Shown piece by piece: positions 16,950 to 26,710 of a DNA stretch of 64,000 nt. The DNA is from Acinetobacter sp. GSS19 (GTDB lineage Bacteria > Pseudomonadota > Gammaproteobacteria > Pseudomonadales > Moraxellaceae): assembly GCF_028621895.1 (NCBI RefSeq), contig NZ_CP117520.1:2108001-2172000 (forward strand). The letters run 5' to 3'. The notes beneath the pieces are model-generated. The model saw only the letters and a program-made list of their open reading frames with translations, was not told the origin of the DNA and made no database searches. Every line of letters begins with the position of its first letter. The stretch's first letter is position 1. The position numbers were made by a program, and so were the translations under genes.

Positions 16950-17324
16950 TTAAGCTTTAACTTTACGAGCTGGCAATTTTTCACGAATACGTGCAGCTTT
17001 ACCAGACAATTCACGAAGATAGTAAAGTTTAGCACGACGCACGTCACCACGACGTTTCACTTCGATACCAGCAACGATTGGCGAGTGAGTTTGGAATACA
17101 CGCTCAACACCAACACCGCTAGAAATCTTACGAACTGTGAATGCAGAGTTCAAGCCACGGTTTTTCTTCGCGATTACAACGCCTTCAAACGCCTGAAGAC
17201 GCTCACGGTCACCTTCTTTTACTTTTACTTGAACAACTACAGTGTCACCTGGAGCAAATTCTGGAAGATCTGTTTTTAACTGTGCATTTTCAACAGCTTG
17301 AACTAAAGGATGTTTACCACTCAT
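16950..17324 (-). CDS. rplS: 50S ribosomal protein L19
   Basis: The 124-aa protein begins [23 protein letters not shown]. The start at 17324 matches the family and has a GGAG upstream. An apparent longer frame to 17438 runs through the spacer after trmD. Typical L19 segments are present: [54 protein letters not shown] and the basic [16 protein letters not shown]. It is the last gene of the rpsP-rimM-trmD-rplS operon and is separated from trmD by about 150 bp, which could hold a leader. Confidence 0.97.
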   Translation of the reverse strand: MSGKHPLVQAVENAQLKTDLPEFAPGDTVVVQVKVKEGDRERLQAFEGVVIAKKNRGLNSAFTVRKISSGVGVERVFQTHSPIVAGIEVKRRGDVRRAKLYYLRELSGKAARIREKLPARKVKA

Positions 17325-17477
17325 TGTGGGAATCTCCAATATGTGCGGGGTCAGAAGAGGTCTGAACGGCCGCTGGGGATAGAGGCTAAAAACGCATATC
17401 AACCCGGTTATCTTTCCCTTTATTGTTGACCTTCTCAAGCAATAAAGAGCCTATTGAGGAATACTTAAGAGTCGCTC

Positions 17478-18218
17478 TTAAGCATCTAAATCTTTGAGCC
17501 ATTTCTTTTGCTGCTTGCTCAGCTCGACTTTTTCCACCAACTCTGGGCGACGTTCAAGTGTACGCTGATAACGCTGCAAAAACCGCCATTTCTCAATATT
17601 GCCATGATGTCCCGATTTTAATACTTCCGGTACATCCAGCCCTTCAAAATGGTCTGGCTTGGTATATTGCGGGCAATCTAAAAGACCATCCACAAAAGAA
17701 TCTTGCACGGCGGACTGCTCATCAGACATGGTACCCGGAAGCCTCCGAATAATACTGTCCAACAACACCATCGCAGGCAGTTCACCACCCGACAATACGT
17801 AATCTCCAATCGACCATTCCTGATCAACATAATGCTGGATCAAACGCTCATCGACCCCTTCATAACGTCCACACAACACAATCAGGCCATCATATTCGAC
17901 AAACTGCTGCACTGCCTGTTCATTTAAGGTCTTTCCTTGCGGCGACATATACACCACAGGAACCTGAACACATCCTGCTTGCTGCGCAAGCTGTTTGGCA
18001 TGCTGGATTGCTTTTGCCAGAGGCTCAGCCATCATCACCATACCCGGGCCACCACCAAACGGACGTTCATCCACCCGACGGTAATTCCCTTCAGCAAAAT
18101 CCCGCGGATTAATACAAGTGACTTGTACTATGTCGCGTTTTGCTGCACGCCCGCTAATCCCATACGCTGTGATCGCTTCAAACATTTCAGGAAATAATGT
18201 AATGACTGCAAAAAACAT
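17478..18218 (-). CDS. trmD: tRNA (guanosine(37)-N1)-methyltransferase
   Basis: The 246-aa SPOUT methyltransferase acts on G37 next to the anticodon and prevents frameshifting. The N-terminal [23 protein letters not shown], the SAM-binding trefoil-knot stretch [14 protein letters not shown]...[19 protein letters not shown], and the C-terminal [24 protein letters not shown] are all intact. A GAGGAG lies before the ATG. It is third in the rpsP operon. Confidence 0.97.
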   Translation of the reverse strand: MFFAVITLFPEMFEAITAYGISGRAAKRDIVQVTCINPRDFAEGNYRRVDERPFGGGPGMVMMAEPLAKAIQHAKQLAQQAGCVQVPVVYMSPQGKTLNEQAVQQFVEYDGLIVLCGRYEGVDERLIQHYVDQEWSIGDYVLSGGELPAMVLLDSIIRRLPGTMSDEQSAVQDSFVDGLLDCPQYTKPDHFEGLDVPEVLKSGHHGNIEKWRFLQRYQRTLERRPELVEKVELSKQQKKWLKDLDA

Positions 18219-18263
18219 CGCAGACTCCTCTATTTTCCTGCGCTTAAAACCGAGGTTTCAAGA

Positions 18264-18812
18264 TTAGTAATCTACGCCCCAATTGACATAGATACGACCT
18301 GCGTCCAGATCAACGCGTTGCACCACATCTTTATGCCATGGAATCATGCGCTCTTCAGAGTCAACGCTGTCTGGCGTGGCGCGAACCACCATGACATCAT
18401 TTGCTCCGGTCTCAAACAGTTCATGGATTTGACCGAGATTGACTTCCTGCTCATTCTCATCCAAGCCCAACACGGTTAAGCCTTTCAGATCTGACCAGTA
18501 ATACTCGTCCATGCCTGCTTTCGGAAGTTGCGATTTTGCAATCCAGATATTAGCGCCAACCAAATTGTCTGCTGCGGTACGATCACTCACACCTTTCAGG
18601 CTAACAACCAGGCCTTTGCCATGCGGTTTCCAACGTTTTACATCTGCTGTCTGCCAACCCGCTTTGGTCTCAATGTACCAAGGAAGATAGTCAAACATAT
18701 TGCTCATTGGTTCAGTATTGGAATAAACCCAGAGCCACCCATTTAATCCATATGCTGAACGTAACTGTCCAATCTGAATACGATCTTCGGGAACATTCTG
18801 TGTTGGTGTCAT
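18264..18812 (-). CDS. rimM: Ribosome maturation factor RimM
   Basis: The 182-aa protein binds S19 and helps mature the 30S head domain. The N-terminal RimM domain (IQIGQLRSAYGLNGWLWVYS) and the C-terminal PRC-barrel-like part (DEYYWSDLKGLTVLGLDENE...MIPWHKDVVQRVDLDAGRIYVNW) are in place. It lies between rpsP and trmD with short gaps. Confidence 0.95.
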   Translation of the reverse strand: MTPTQNVPEDRIQIGQLRSAYGLNGWLWVYSNTEPMSNMFDYLPWYIETKAGWQTADVKRWKPHGKGLVVSLKGVSDRTAADNLVGANIWIAKSQLPKAGMDEYYWSDLKGLTVLGLDENEQEVNLGQIHELFETGANDVMVVRATPDSVDSEERMIPWHKDVVQRVDLDAGRIYVNWGVDY

Positions 18813-18840
18813 GGGCTACCTACTACTTAATTCGCAAAAA

Positions 18841-19098
18841 TTATGCAGTAGCTGCAGCTTTCTTAGCTTGAGCAGCTAAAGAAGCAACACGTTCAGACGG
18901 TTGAGCGCCTTGAGCAACCCAGTGTGCAAAACGGTCAGCATCCAAACGAAGTTTTTCTGCTTTACCTTGAGCGGTTGGGTTGAAGAAACCAATACGTTCG
19001 ATGAAACGACCGTCACGCGCATTGCGGCTATCAGTTACGATAACTTGATAGAACGGACGTTTTTTAGCACCACCGCGTGCTAGACGAATTACGACCAT
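18841..19098 (-). CDS. rpsP: 30S ribosomal protein S16
   Basis: The 85-aa protein begins with the S16 signature [21 protein letters not shown] and continues with [19 protein letters not shown]. The C-terminus is Ala/Lys-rich. It is the first gene of the rpsP-rimM-trmD-rplS operon. A minus-strand terminator just upstream isolates it from the pilin operon. Confidence 0.97.
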   Translation of the reverse strand: MVVIRLARGGAKKRPFYQVIVTDSRNARDGRFIERIGFFNPTAQGKAEKLRLDADRFAHWVAQGAQPSERVASLAAQAKKAAATA

Positions 19099-19145
19099 GT
19101 TAATACTCTCACATGTTAAAAAAGCTTTTTAAGTTCGAATGAACT

Positions 19146-19176
19146 AAAAAGGCGAATATTTTACGATATATTCGCC
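19146..19176 (-). terminator. Terminator of the minor pilin operon
   Basis: GGCGAATAT (19151-19159) pairs with ATATTCGCC (19168-19176) around 8 nt. On the minus strand the hairpin runs into TTTTT. Confidence 0.8.
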
Positions 19177-19223
19177 AGAAGGGAAAGATCAAAAAATGAG
19201 TTATCCACATTTTGAATTTATAT

Positions 19224-19745
19224 TTAATTTCCAGTACGCCCATCCCAATTGTAATCAGTGTCTTGGTCAACTAGATTTGTATCCTGAAGCTCTTTCGATG
19301 TAAGCATCGTACACGCTGTACCGCTATTAATATCTGTCGCCTTTTTCCAGCAACGATCGCCTCGATAATTCAACACAATATGTCCATCACCTTCTTGTGG
19401 TGAACCGGGAATTGGCGTGGCTGTCAAAGCCCAGGCTTGTGAAGTCAAGGCAGCAGGTGTTCCACTTACTGGACTCAGGCTCACTGTATACAATGCTGTG
19501 CCTTGGGTGGGATAAGAAGCAGCAATTCCAACATCTGTAGTGGTTGCACCCGTCACTTTAAAATTGGCAATCTTATAACGTTGTATTCGCTCAGCGATAT
19601 CCAATAAAGAAGTCTGCATCTCCACACGTTTAGTCTTGCGTACATGTTCTTGATAAGACGGGTAAGCAATCGCGGCCAAAATTCCAATAATTGCAACAAC
19701 GACCATCAGTTCGATCAAGGTGAAGCCTTTTTGTTGTTTTACCAT
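19224..19745 (-). CDS. comF: Type IV pilin-like protein ComF (PilE type)
   Basis: The 173-aa protein has a prepilin leader MVKQQKG cleaved before [25 protein letters not shown], with Glu5 present. The globular part has the PilE-like segment ([15 protein letters not shown]...[14 protein letters not shown]). It overlaps comE by 7 nt. It is the last gene of the fimU-pilV-pilW-pilX-comC-comE-comF operon. In A. baylyi the equivalent pair downstream of comC is needed for natural transformation. The name is given by position and likeness; P. aeruginosa PilE is the nearest functional label. Confidence 0.85.
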   Translation of the reverse strand: MVKQQKGFTLIELMVVVAIIGILAAIAYPSYQEHVRKTKRVEMQTSLLDIAERIQRYKIANFKVTGATTTDVGIAASYPTQGTALYTVSLSPVSGTPAALTSQAWALTATPIPGSPQEGDGHIVLNYRGDRCWKKATDINSGTACTMLTSKELQDTNLVDQDTDYNWDGRTGN

Positions 19746-20182
19746 GCTTCACCTCCTGTACCACAGCCAGTGTAAGTCACATTTACTGCTGTCGTATTTT
19801 TACAACGTACTCCTGAACTAGTCAGCAAATAGTTAAAGTTTTTTGCATCCGTTGTCGTCGCCTTGAGTACCCAAGAACGACCTGAAGCATCGGTCGCTGT
19901 CAGATCTTTAACCACTTCAGTACCATTCAGCATATTGACTTCTTTTAGTTGAAAACTATAAGTTCTGACTGTTGGAGTTATTAAAGCATATCCTTTATAA
20001 CTAAAATTTCGCGCTTTGTGCCGTTCAAGTAATCCTGCAATCTTCTGCATTTCCTGCTGGGCTTGAGATGCCTCTGCACGTCGAACATAGGTCTGATAGG
20101 AAGGTATGGCAATTGCGGCAAAAATTGCCACAATCACCACCACCACCATCAGTTCAATTAAGGTGAAACCATTTTTATTCAT
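19739..20182 (-). CDS. comE: Type IV pilin-like protein ComE (minor pilin)
   Basis: The 147-aa protein has a very short prepilin leader MNKNG before [22 protein letters not shown], with Glu5 retained. The helical part continues [34 protein letters not shown]. Two cysteines close to the C-terminus (VRCKN, YTGCGTG) probably form the usual pilin disulfide loop. It lies 10 bp after comC and overlaps comF. The family is sure; the exact ortholog name rests on gene order. Confidence 0.83.
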   Translation of the reverse strand: MNKNGFTLIELMVVVVIVAIFAAIAIPSYQTYVRRAEASQAQQEMQKIAGLLERHKARNFSYKGYALITPTVRTYSFQLKEVNMLNGTEVVKDLTATDASGRSWVLKATTTDAKNFNYLLTSSGVRCKNTTAVNVTYTGCGTGGEAW

Positions 20183-20192
20183 AGATCACCTA

Positions 20193-23100
20193 TTATCGTT
20201 CATACCAGCGTTGTGGGATAAGTTTCACTTTAGTGGCATATTGATCATTCAAGTTACCACCAAGAATAGCTCCACCAATTAAACGGGTTGTGCCATCACC
20301 ATTACTTGCAATCGCATGATTTTGGATACCAGGACCATGGTCATCACTCGCTGTTGTCTCATTTGTGAATGGACGCGCTGTTGAACATTGACCAAATGGC
20401 ATACAGAATAAACGAACTTTACTGACTCCTTGTACACCCCCACCACACTTACCGGTCAATCCCCAACGGCTTGAGTCATAGGTACTGATGTATAGATCAT
20501 AGTCAATAACAGTTGGAGAATAGAAAGCTTTTTCTTGCTGGATTTTTCCGTTCCCACCTGTAAATTTAAAATACCATCCTGCAGAACTAGCATATGGCGC
20601 AACTGGAGCTGCTAATTGCGTTGCTGTTTGCTGAAAGCGATTCGCTGTCGTAATCTCATTTAATGCTAGTAACGTATTGGTGTTTCCTACAGCAGTATCT
20701 TGAGTATACAAGCTGGTCAAAGTGTATAAATCTGGTCGTGTTACATCCTTATCATAAACTGTATACAAAGCATCATAGTCTCTACCTGATGTATATTCAG
20801 CCAAAGGATGACTTAAATTACCACTGCCAATCGAAATCGCTGCAAATAAGTTACCACTATCGGCATCCTTATAAATCGAGAATGAAGGTGCCGCATAAAA
20901 ACGAGGACTCTTAGAACCATCTGTTGCATGGTGCATATTCAGAATACGTGTTGACCGTGTAGCAAAATTGCCAATTGTTGCCGCATTATTGTTTAAATCA
21001 ATACGGAAAACCTGACCACTGAGATCACCAAAATAAAGATGATCAACCAACCCATCATTATTACGATCAACAGTTTTAATGTCACTCACGACACTATATT
21101 TGAGGTTAGGATCTTTTAATGCTATCACCCCACTCGTCGTTGTCGCTTGAGTAGTAGCAGTTGCATTGTTACTTGCCCACCAGAGTAATTCACCACTCAG
21201 GGCATCAAACATGTAAACACCTGCTCCCTTGCCATTAGTCTGGTTATAGGTATCACTTTCATATCCAGAGTCATAACCACCACCCACAAACATGACTAAT
21301 TTACGTTGCCCCCCCCAGTTAACCCAAGTAATTTTAGGTTTAGACCAACTTTGTCCCATATGACTTAATGGACCCGTGGTTGCAGCATCTGGATTAATAT
21401 GGAATTTTAATTTAGGGCTAGTCATATCTTGTAAATCAAGTGCGTAATAACTACGTCCTCCCATACGCAGTCCACCATAAACAAGTTGTTTACCTTGTAA
21501 ACTAGTCGTACTACCATCAACTGTAATAGATTTTCCTGTACCAACTGTTAGTGTGCCATCAGATTTCGGCACATATTCTGTGTAAGCTGTCCACGGCGCA
21601 TCAATACCGTAAAATAAATTCGCTGTACCACCAGTGGTTTGCTCTGAGTTTAAAAATGCCTGATTTTGTTTCTCAATCATTTCATGGGGAACAAAAGCAA
21701 AAACTTCTTTACCCCCACCATTGTTAGTAACAACACCATCCGTTAGGGTTTCAGCATAGTCCGGTGCTTTCACGACATGTAAAAGGCCTTGTGTACTACC
21801 AAAAAGAACATAGTCTTCACGGTTGCTTGACTCGATCTTTTGGGTTGTAGCGTTGTAGGACATTTTCCCTTCATTTGAAAGCAGTAACGGTGATGAATGC
21901 ATCACTGCACCGATCTGGCGAACTTCAAGTAATTGCATAAGCTGCGAACGTTTTGGATCATTCGCTGGGTAATTCAAATCGATTGTTGTTAACCCAGTAC
22001 CCTCACTCACAGTACCATCACTTGCTACAATACGATTCGTCAGCAATTTACGGTCAACTACTCTTGCAGTACCAACAATTGATGTTAAAGGCAATTGAGA
22101 TTTCATCCCCCCCATACGTGCATAAAGCTCACTCCCCCAAGTACTTTCATCGGCAATCTTAATCGTTTCATTTGTACTGACAGGAGGAGCCCAAAAATCA
22201 TGTGTACCAATTTCTAATCGGCCCAAGTCATCTAAAACAGCACTATTATTTTTACCAAGCAAGCGCCCTAAATTATCAACATGATACTTTTTCATATTCC
22301 CGGCCCAAAGACTATTACCAACATTGGGATCAGTCGTTGGTGTGGGTTTAAACTGAGAATAATAGGCGTTGTTCTGTACTAAAGCAGAGTTTAATGGGTC
22401 TTGCGGAATGGTTGGTGCACCAGTAGTCAAATATGGGATATCAGCTTTAGAAACATCTGCAATAAATTTTTTGATCGTATCCGTAAGTGCATTCGTATCT
22501 TTTACAGAATAATATCCCCCACCACCTCTCACACCAGCAATTGCAGCATCTCGTTTATTATTGAATAAAGCTTTCTCACTATCAGTTGCACTCGCCAAAA
22601 TTTCATTAGTGACTTGTGTGATCATTTGTGCAGTAGTCAGTTTAGGATCATAGTCTGACAGATGTTTAGAAAAGGCAAAGCTTGAGCCAAAACTTACGAC
22701 CACAGATTTGACCGGCATCGCGATTTTGGCTTTACTTGCGGCTAAATAGTCTGCAGCTTTACCGATACAGCGCCAAGCCCGACCATCATCTAACGTCCCT
22801 GTTGTTGGACATTGATCGGTGGTTAACTGAAAATTAGATTGCAGGACACTATTCAGATTCGTTCGAGCAACCTCCATCTCCTCATGCAGAGGAAGGCCTG
22901 CTGTCATTGAGAAAATCCCATACCCCGAACACTGATCGGCGGTCAAATCTCCGCCATTCTCATTCGTCAGTAATGTTTTTGCTGCAATCCCATATGCCTT
23001 GGCCACAGGAACTAGTTTAGAAGCATCGATATCTGTAACAGGTGCGGTAATTTGATGAATTTTTTCATTCAAGATATCGCGACCATACAAACAGCCTGTT

Positions 23101-23744
23101 GTATTGTCTGATGGACAATTTATGAGTCGACTACTATCATTCGGATCTACTTTATACCAACCTAAAGGTATCGGACGTTGAAGCGATCCAAAGAATGGGA
23201 ACATCGAAATACCAATCGAGACTTTATCTCCTAAAGCTGGATCATTTACCACGCTATATAAACTACGACGTGCTAAAGTGAATCGATCAAAACAATGATA
23301 AGTGTAAGTCGTACCAGTTAATGTCAACTCACAGGAGTTTTCAATTTCACTCCATTTTAAACTACCACTATTATTTGCTGCTTTTGCAGCATCAACGTCA
23401 GTCTTTAGTGCTGTACAGTAATATTCATCATCAACATATTGTTTACCATTGTAGGTACGGGTAATTTGTTGGGTATAATATTTTGTATTGCCATTTGGAC
23501 ACGTAATTCCTGTCCCATAATCCTCGGTAATCGAGGTTGCACCGCCACTGAAACCGCCGGGTGCACCTGCCATTAACGATGAGTTATCTAAATTCAACAT
23601 GATCCGAGCTTTACCATCAGCCGCAGTCGGAGCTTTATAAATTTCAATATCACTTGCATAGTTATTTGCGGTCACACACAGCATAAGTGTGGATAGCACC
23701 GAGAGTTTAAATGCTGCGATTTGAGATGTTTTATTCATTTTCAT
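20193..23744 (-). CDS. comC: PilY1-like pilus-tip protein / competence factor ComC
   Basis: The 1183-aa secreted protein starts at the ATG at 23744, preceded by GAGAG at 5 nt; the frame itself extends to 23771. It has a signal peptide, then a region replacing the usual von Willebrand A domain. A MIDAS-like D53-N-S-S-L is visible, but it departs from the DxSxS pattern. The C-terminal half is the PilY1 beta-propeller (VLFGSTQGLLHVVKAPDYAE, LVYGGLRMGGRSYYALDLQD). It holds a calcium-binding-type loop DRNNDGLVDHLYFGDLSGQ from about residue 893. PilY1/ComC proteins promote pilus extension and, in Acinetobacter, DNA uptake. It is flanked by minor pilin genes. Confidence 0.9.
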   Translation of the reverse strand: MKMNKTSQIAAFKLSVLSTLMLCVTANNYASDIEIYKAPTAADGKARIMLNLDNSSLMAGAPGGFSGGATSITEDYGTGITCPNGNTKYYTQQITRTYNGKQYVDDEYYCTALKTDVDAAKAANNSGSLKWSEIENSCELTLTGTTYTYHCFDRFTLARRSLYSVVNDPALGDKVSIGISMFPFFGSLQRPIPLGWYKVDPNDSSRLINCPSDNTTGCLYGRDILNEKIHQITAPVTDIDASKLVPVAKAYGIAAKTLLTNENGGDLTADQCSGYGIFSMTAGLPLHEEMEVARTNLNSVLQSNFQLTTDQCPTTGTLDDGRAWRCIGKAADYLAASKAKIAMPVKSVVVSFGSSFAFSKHLSDYDPKLTTAQMITQVTNEILASATDSEKALFNNKRDAAIAGVRGGGGYYSVKDTNALTDTIKKFIADVSKADIPYLTTGAPTIPQDPLNSALVQNNAYYSQFKPTPTTDPNVGNSLWAGNMKKYHVDNLGRLLGKNNSAVLDDLGRLEIGTHDFWAPPVSTNETIKIADESTWGSELYARMGGMKSQLPLTSIVGTARVVDRKLLTNRIVASDGTVSEGTGLTTIDLNYPANDPKRSQLMQLLEVRQIGAVMHSSPLLLSNEGKMSYNATTQKIESSNREDYVLFGSTQGLLHVVKAPDYAETLTDGVVTNNGGGKEVFAFVPHEMIEKQNQAFLNSEQTTGGTANLFYGIDAPWTAYTEYVPKSDGTLTVGTGKSITVDGSTTSLQGKQLVYGGLRMGGRSYYALDLQDMTSPKLKFHINPDAATTGPLSHMGQSWSKPKITWVNWGGQRKLVMFVGGGYDSGYESDTYNQTNGKGAGVYMFDALSGELLWWASNNATATTQATTTSGVIALKDPNLKYSVVSDIKTVDRNNDGLVDHLYFGDLSGQVFRIDLNNNAATIGNFATRSTRILNMHHATDGSKSPRFYAAPSFSIYKDADSGNLFAAISIGSGNLSHPLAEYTSGRDYDALYTVYDKDVTRPDLYTLTSLYTQDTAVGNTNTLLALNEITTANRFQQTATQLAAPVAPYASSAGWYFKFTGGNGKIQQEKAFYSPTVIDYDLYISTYDSSRWGLTGKCGGGVQGVSKVRLFCMPFGQCSTARPFTNETTASDDHGPGIQNHAIASNGDGTTRLIGGAILGGNLNDQYATKVKLIPQRWYER

Positions 23745-23757
23745 TAATCTCTCAAAA

Positions 23758-24534
23758 TTAAGTTCGATCAAATGCTTGTGTCAGATTGTATTCAGTGACC
23801 TGCGTATTTACAGGGACACCTAAGCTCTGCAAACATTCAGAAACGCTTTTATCCATATTTGCATCTGGCGTAACGCTACTCGGAATCACAACTTGGTTCA
23901 TATGTGTTGAGAAACAGGTGTCAATTGCTGCGTCAGAGGCTGTACTCAACAAAGGAAAAATTGAAGTTGCTGTTACTAAGATTTTTTCAGTATTGTCAAT
24001 TTTGGCTGACTCTACATCTGTGCCACGTTGCATATGTTCGAATGGATTCTCAATACCGACCGACAAACTTGTATTATCTGTTCTTACTTTTACGGCAACC
24101 TGAGTCATCACAGCTTTGCGACCACTGGTAAAAAAGTTATTAGAGGTATTTATCTTACAGTAACCATCTAAACTCAAACTGCTATTCAATGGTTTTGTGC
24201 CCGACTCCCACATCATCACACTTGCTTGAGATAAGTTAAAAAATTCGCTTTGTGTACCCTTATAGCAGAATACCAGTTCCTTACCGCGGTTATTAACCTC
24301 TTTGATGTAGCCAAATAAGCCATCAGAAGCCAGGTTTCGGGTTAAAAGCGCAGGATTCTCCACATTAAAAATCGCTGCATCCGAGTTTTGCACCAACAAT
24401 TGTTGGGCTTGACTATTGGTCGCGATATTTAGTGCGGTTAGACTATTTTTTACTGCAAGTGTTCCGATTACAGTTATTATCAATAATAAAATAAGCACGA
24501 CTATTAGAGTTGCACCTTGTTGATTTCTTATCAT
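23758..24534 (-). CDS. pilX: Minor pilin PilX
   Basis: The 258-aa protein has a prepilin-like leader MIRNQQG followed by ATLIVVLILLLIITVIGTLAVKNS. It lacks the Glu5 found in most pilins (ATLIV in place of FTLIE), as in PilX/GspK-type tip pilins. The PilX_N-like region follows the helix (NSLTALNIATNSQAQQLLVQNSDAAIFN). It overlaps pilW by 1 nt, and its stop codon lies 14 bp before the comC start. Confidence 0.88.
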   Translation of the reverse strand: MIRNQQGATLIVVLILLLIITVIGTLAVKNSLTALNIATNSQAQQLLVQNSDAAIFNVENPALLTRNLASDGLFGYIKEVNNRGKELVFCYKGTQSEFFNLSQASVMMWESGTKPLNSSLSLDGYCKINTSNNFFTSGRKAVMTQVAVKVRTDNTSLSVGIENPFEHMQRGTDVESAKIDNTEKILVTATSIFPLLSTASDAAIDTCFSTHMNQVVIPSSVTPDANMDKSVSECLQSLGVPVNTQVTEYNLTQAFDRT

Positions 24535-25592
24535 TATTCGCGCTCCCCTAATGCATTTCGTAATGCGATAGTTTGTGACACGACTTGTCGAATATATTTA
24601 GGGTCTGTTGAAGCTTTAACTTTGACTGTTTGATCTAGTACTTGAAAGGACTGATCAGCTTTGACAGCAGAGTCTGTTCCAACAGATTGAGTTGAGCGAA
24701 CCAATGCTCCTAATTGCAGAGACAGAATACGTGGACGTGGTGCAGTTAAAGCCATATAGTCTGCTATAGAAAGATAACGAAGATTCCCATTAGCATATTG
24801 CACGCCAAGTAATACTCTAAAATGATCTACCCTTTTCATGATAATCTCACCAGCATCACCATATCTAGAGATCGCATTTGGACTATCTACCGGATAAAAA
24901 CCTGCATCACAAGCTAAAGCCAAAGGCGCACTTTCATTATTGGCTTTATTAGTATCAGATCTGAGGAAATAACGCTGCACAACCATCTGCAACCCATCAG
25001 ATTTATTAAAACGTAATTCATTTCCTTCACAATCAAACCCTCCAACAATTTGGTCATCACTTTGATTGGTTGGTGTGTTTTTGTTATCCAAAATATATTG
25101 CGGCAAATATTGAATCACCAACTGATCGCTAACCAGCGCGGTACCACTTGTATTGTTCACATTAGAAGTACCTGTCCAGCTATTAGCCGAACCCGTTGCA
25201 ACCCGACTACCACTTTGTGACAGGAGCGTATCAGCAATCGTAATCCCAACAGGCAAATTCGGATATTGAATCGTTGTTGTTGTGCCATCTGCTGCAGTTT
25301 TGGTCGCACTAACAACATCGGTAGAATCCTTTGACGTCAACACAACACCACCATACAAAGTACTGTCATTAATTACGGCATCTTTAACATTCAAATTAGT
25401 CAGACGAATATCTTTAGTAATGTAGTTCAGACCAAAATTGGCGTTGTCTTGCAACTCTGCAACACCCTTTTGCATCGCGACACTTCTTTGACCCGTCAAG
25501 AAAAGTAAAATTGCTGCAGCTGTTACAATCAACCCTAGCGTTAGAGAGATCATTAATTCAATTAAAGTGAAACCTACTTGTGTTTTTTTCAT
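24534..25592 (-). CDS. pilW: Minor pilin PilW (ComB of A. baylyi)
   Basis: The 352-aa protein has a leader MKKTQVG before [25 protein letters not shown], with Glu5. It is long for a pilin, as PilW/GspJ-like proteins are. The C-terminal part has KVKASTDPKYIRQVVSQTIALRNALG, a PilW family feature. The A. baylyi gene at this place, comB, is a pilin-like competence gene. It sits 1 bp after pilV in the operon. Confidence 0.88.
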   Translation of the reverse strand: MKKTQVGFTLIELMISLTLGLIVTAAAILLFLTGQRSVAMQKGVAELQDNANFGLNYITKDIRLTNLNVKDAVINDSTLYGGVVLTSKDSTDVVSATKTAADGTTTTIQYPNLPVGITIADTLLSQSGSRVATGSANSWTGTSNVNNTSGTALVSDQLVIQYLPQYILDNKNTPTNQSDDQIVGGFDCEGNELRFNKSDGLQMVVQRYFLRSDTNKANNESAPLALACDAGFYPVDSPNAISRYGDAGEIIMKRVDHFRVLLGVQYANGNLRYLSIADYMALTAPRPRILSLQLGALVRSTQSVGTDSAVKADQSFQVLDQTVKVKASTDPKYIRQVVSQTIALRNALGERE

Positions 25593-25593
25593 T

Positions 25594-26109
25594 TTAATAG
25601 GTCTCCATAATTACACAGGTTGACACACTGCTGTAAATCATGTCATTGGCACAATCACCCTCGGTTGTACCCTCAGTTGCACTAGTATCTCCCCATGCAA
25701 CATAGAGACAGTTACGATTTTTTATTACGGTATTGTTTTCACCAGGGCAATTAAGCATATTAACTGTCATCCCTAAAGTTGCAGCTTTACTTGTCACCTG
25801 AGATACATCAAAGTCTGCCAATTCGGCTGCACTACAGGTTACAGTCATACAATTTTTTGCTGAAGCGGACTGATTCGCTGCTGTGGAAGTCTCTGTTTTA
25901 TAAGTGTTCAGTCCATCGCGATTGGCTCGAATTCGCTCTGCCATATCACGGGCAACATTAATCGCTTGCACACGGTTAATGGCTTCCGAGGTCGCCTCTA
26001 CAGATCGATATTGCAGCGCAATAAACCCCAAGATTCCGATAGCTAGCACCAATAAGGCCACTAGGATCTCAATCAAACCAACCCCTTTCTGACTAGATAT
26101 TGTTTTCAT
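25594..26109 (-). CDS. pilV: Minor pilin PilV
   Basis: The 171-aa protein has a leader MKTISSQKG followed by VGLIEILVALLVLAIGILGFIALQ and the PilV feature ATSEAINRVQAINVARDMAERIRANR. I chose the ATG at 26109 because it forms a 4-nt ATGA overlap with the fimU stop codon and has AAGGA 8 nt upstream. The ATG at 26115 is in frame but only 2 nt from that site. Several cysteines in the C-terminal half may form disulfides. Confidence 0.88.
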   Translation of the reverse strand: MKTISSQKGVGLIEILVALLVLAIGILGFIALQYRSVEATSEAINRVQAINVARDMAERIRANRDGLNTYKTETSTAANQSASAKNCMTVTCSAAELADFDVSQVTSKAATLGMTVNMLNCPGENNTVIKNRNCLYVAWGDTSATEGTTEGDCANDMIYSSVSTCVIMETY

Positions 26110-26546
26110 GTGCATGTTCCTTCAACGATCTGTTGAATTGTCCCCATTCTCGAAATACCGACAGTTTTAGACAGGCTTCCTGCTGACTGTTCACAAATTA
26201 TAAAGTTCGTATCTGTTGTGGCATTTTTTACAAGGCCATTCGGTAAAAATACAAGACTGGTGGGAGAACCGGATTTCAAAATAGCCTTACCTTGTGGCAT
26301 CCAGTTCAATTGTGTATTGGTATCGGCCGTTGCAGTAGTATTTAATTGCACTGTAATTTCTCTGCGATCTAATGCCGCTTTTGCACGCGCTTGTGTCAAC
26401 ACGAGCGTCAATTCATGAGTACTTTTATTTAGATTCTGTTTTAAAAGTATATTGTTAAAAGAAGGGGCAGCGAGCGTCGCAATAATTGCTAACACTGCAA
26501 TGGTGACCATGAGTTCAATCAGGGTAAAACCACGCTGAATTTGCAT
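26106..26546 (-). CDS. fimU: Minor pilin FimU/FimT (GspH family)
   Basis: The 146-aa protein has a prepilin leader MQIQRG before [24 protein letters not shown]. The GspH/FimT pattern NKSTHELTLVLTQARAKAALDRREITV follows. The C-terminus has a cysteine pair (FIICEQ, GTCT). It is the first gene of the minor pilin operon, with GAGAGG before the start. It is separated from ispH by a terminator, so it needs its own promoter in 26547-26633, which I could not pinpoint. Confidence 0.88.
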   Translation of the reverse strand: MQIQRGFTLIELMVTIAVLAIIATLAAPSFNNILLKQNLNKSTHELTLVLTQARAKAALDRREITVQLNTTATADTNTQLNWMPQGKAILKSGSPTSLVFLPNGLVKNATTDTNFIICEQSAGSLSKTVGISRMGTIQQIVEGTCT

Positions 26547-26633
26547 GACAACCTCTCTTCCATAAAAAACGATTTCTCATTTAAAATGATATACGTTCGA
26601 TTTACAAAGCAAATACAAAGCAGATAAAGGGTA

Positions 26634-26673
26634 TAAAAAAACGGATAATTGCACACATCACAACTATCCGTTT
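26634..26673 (-). terminator. Intrinsic terminator after ispH
   Basis: AAACGGATA (26639-26647) pairs with TATCCGTTT (26665-26673). On the minus strand the stem is followed by seven T. Confidence 0.75.
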
Positions 26674-26710
26674 AATTTAATAAAAATCAGTATGTTAATT
26701 AAATCACATT

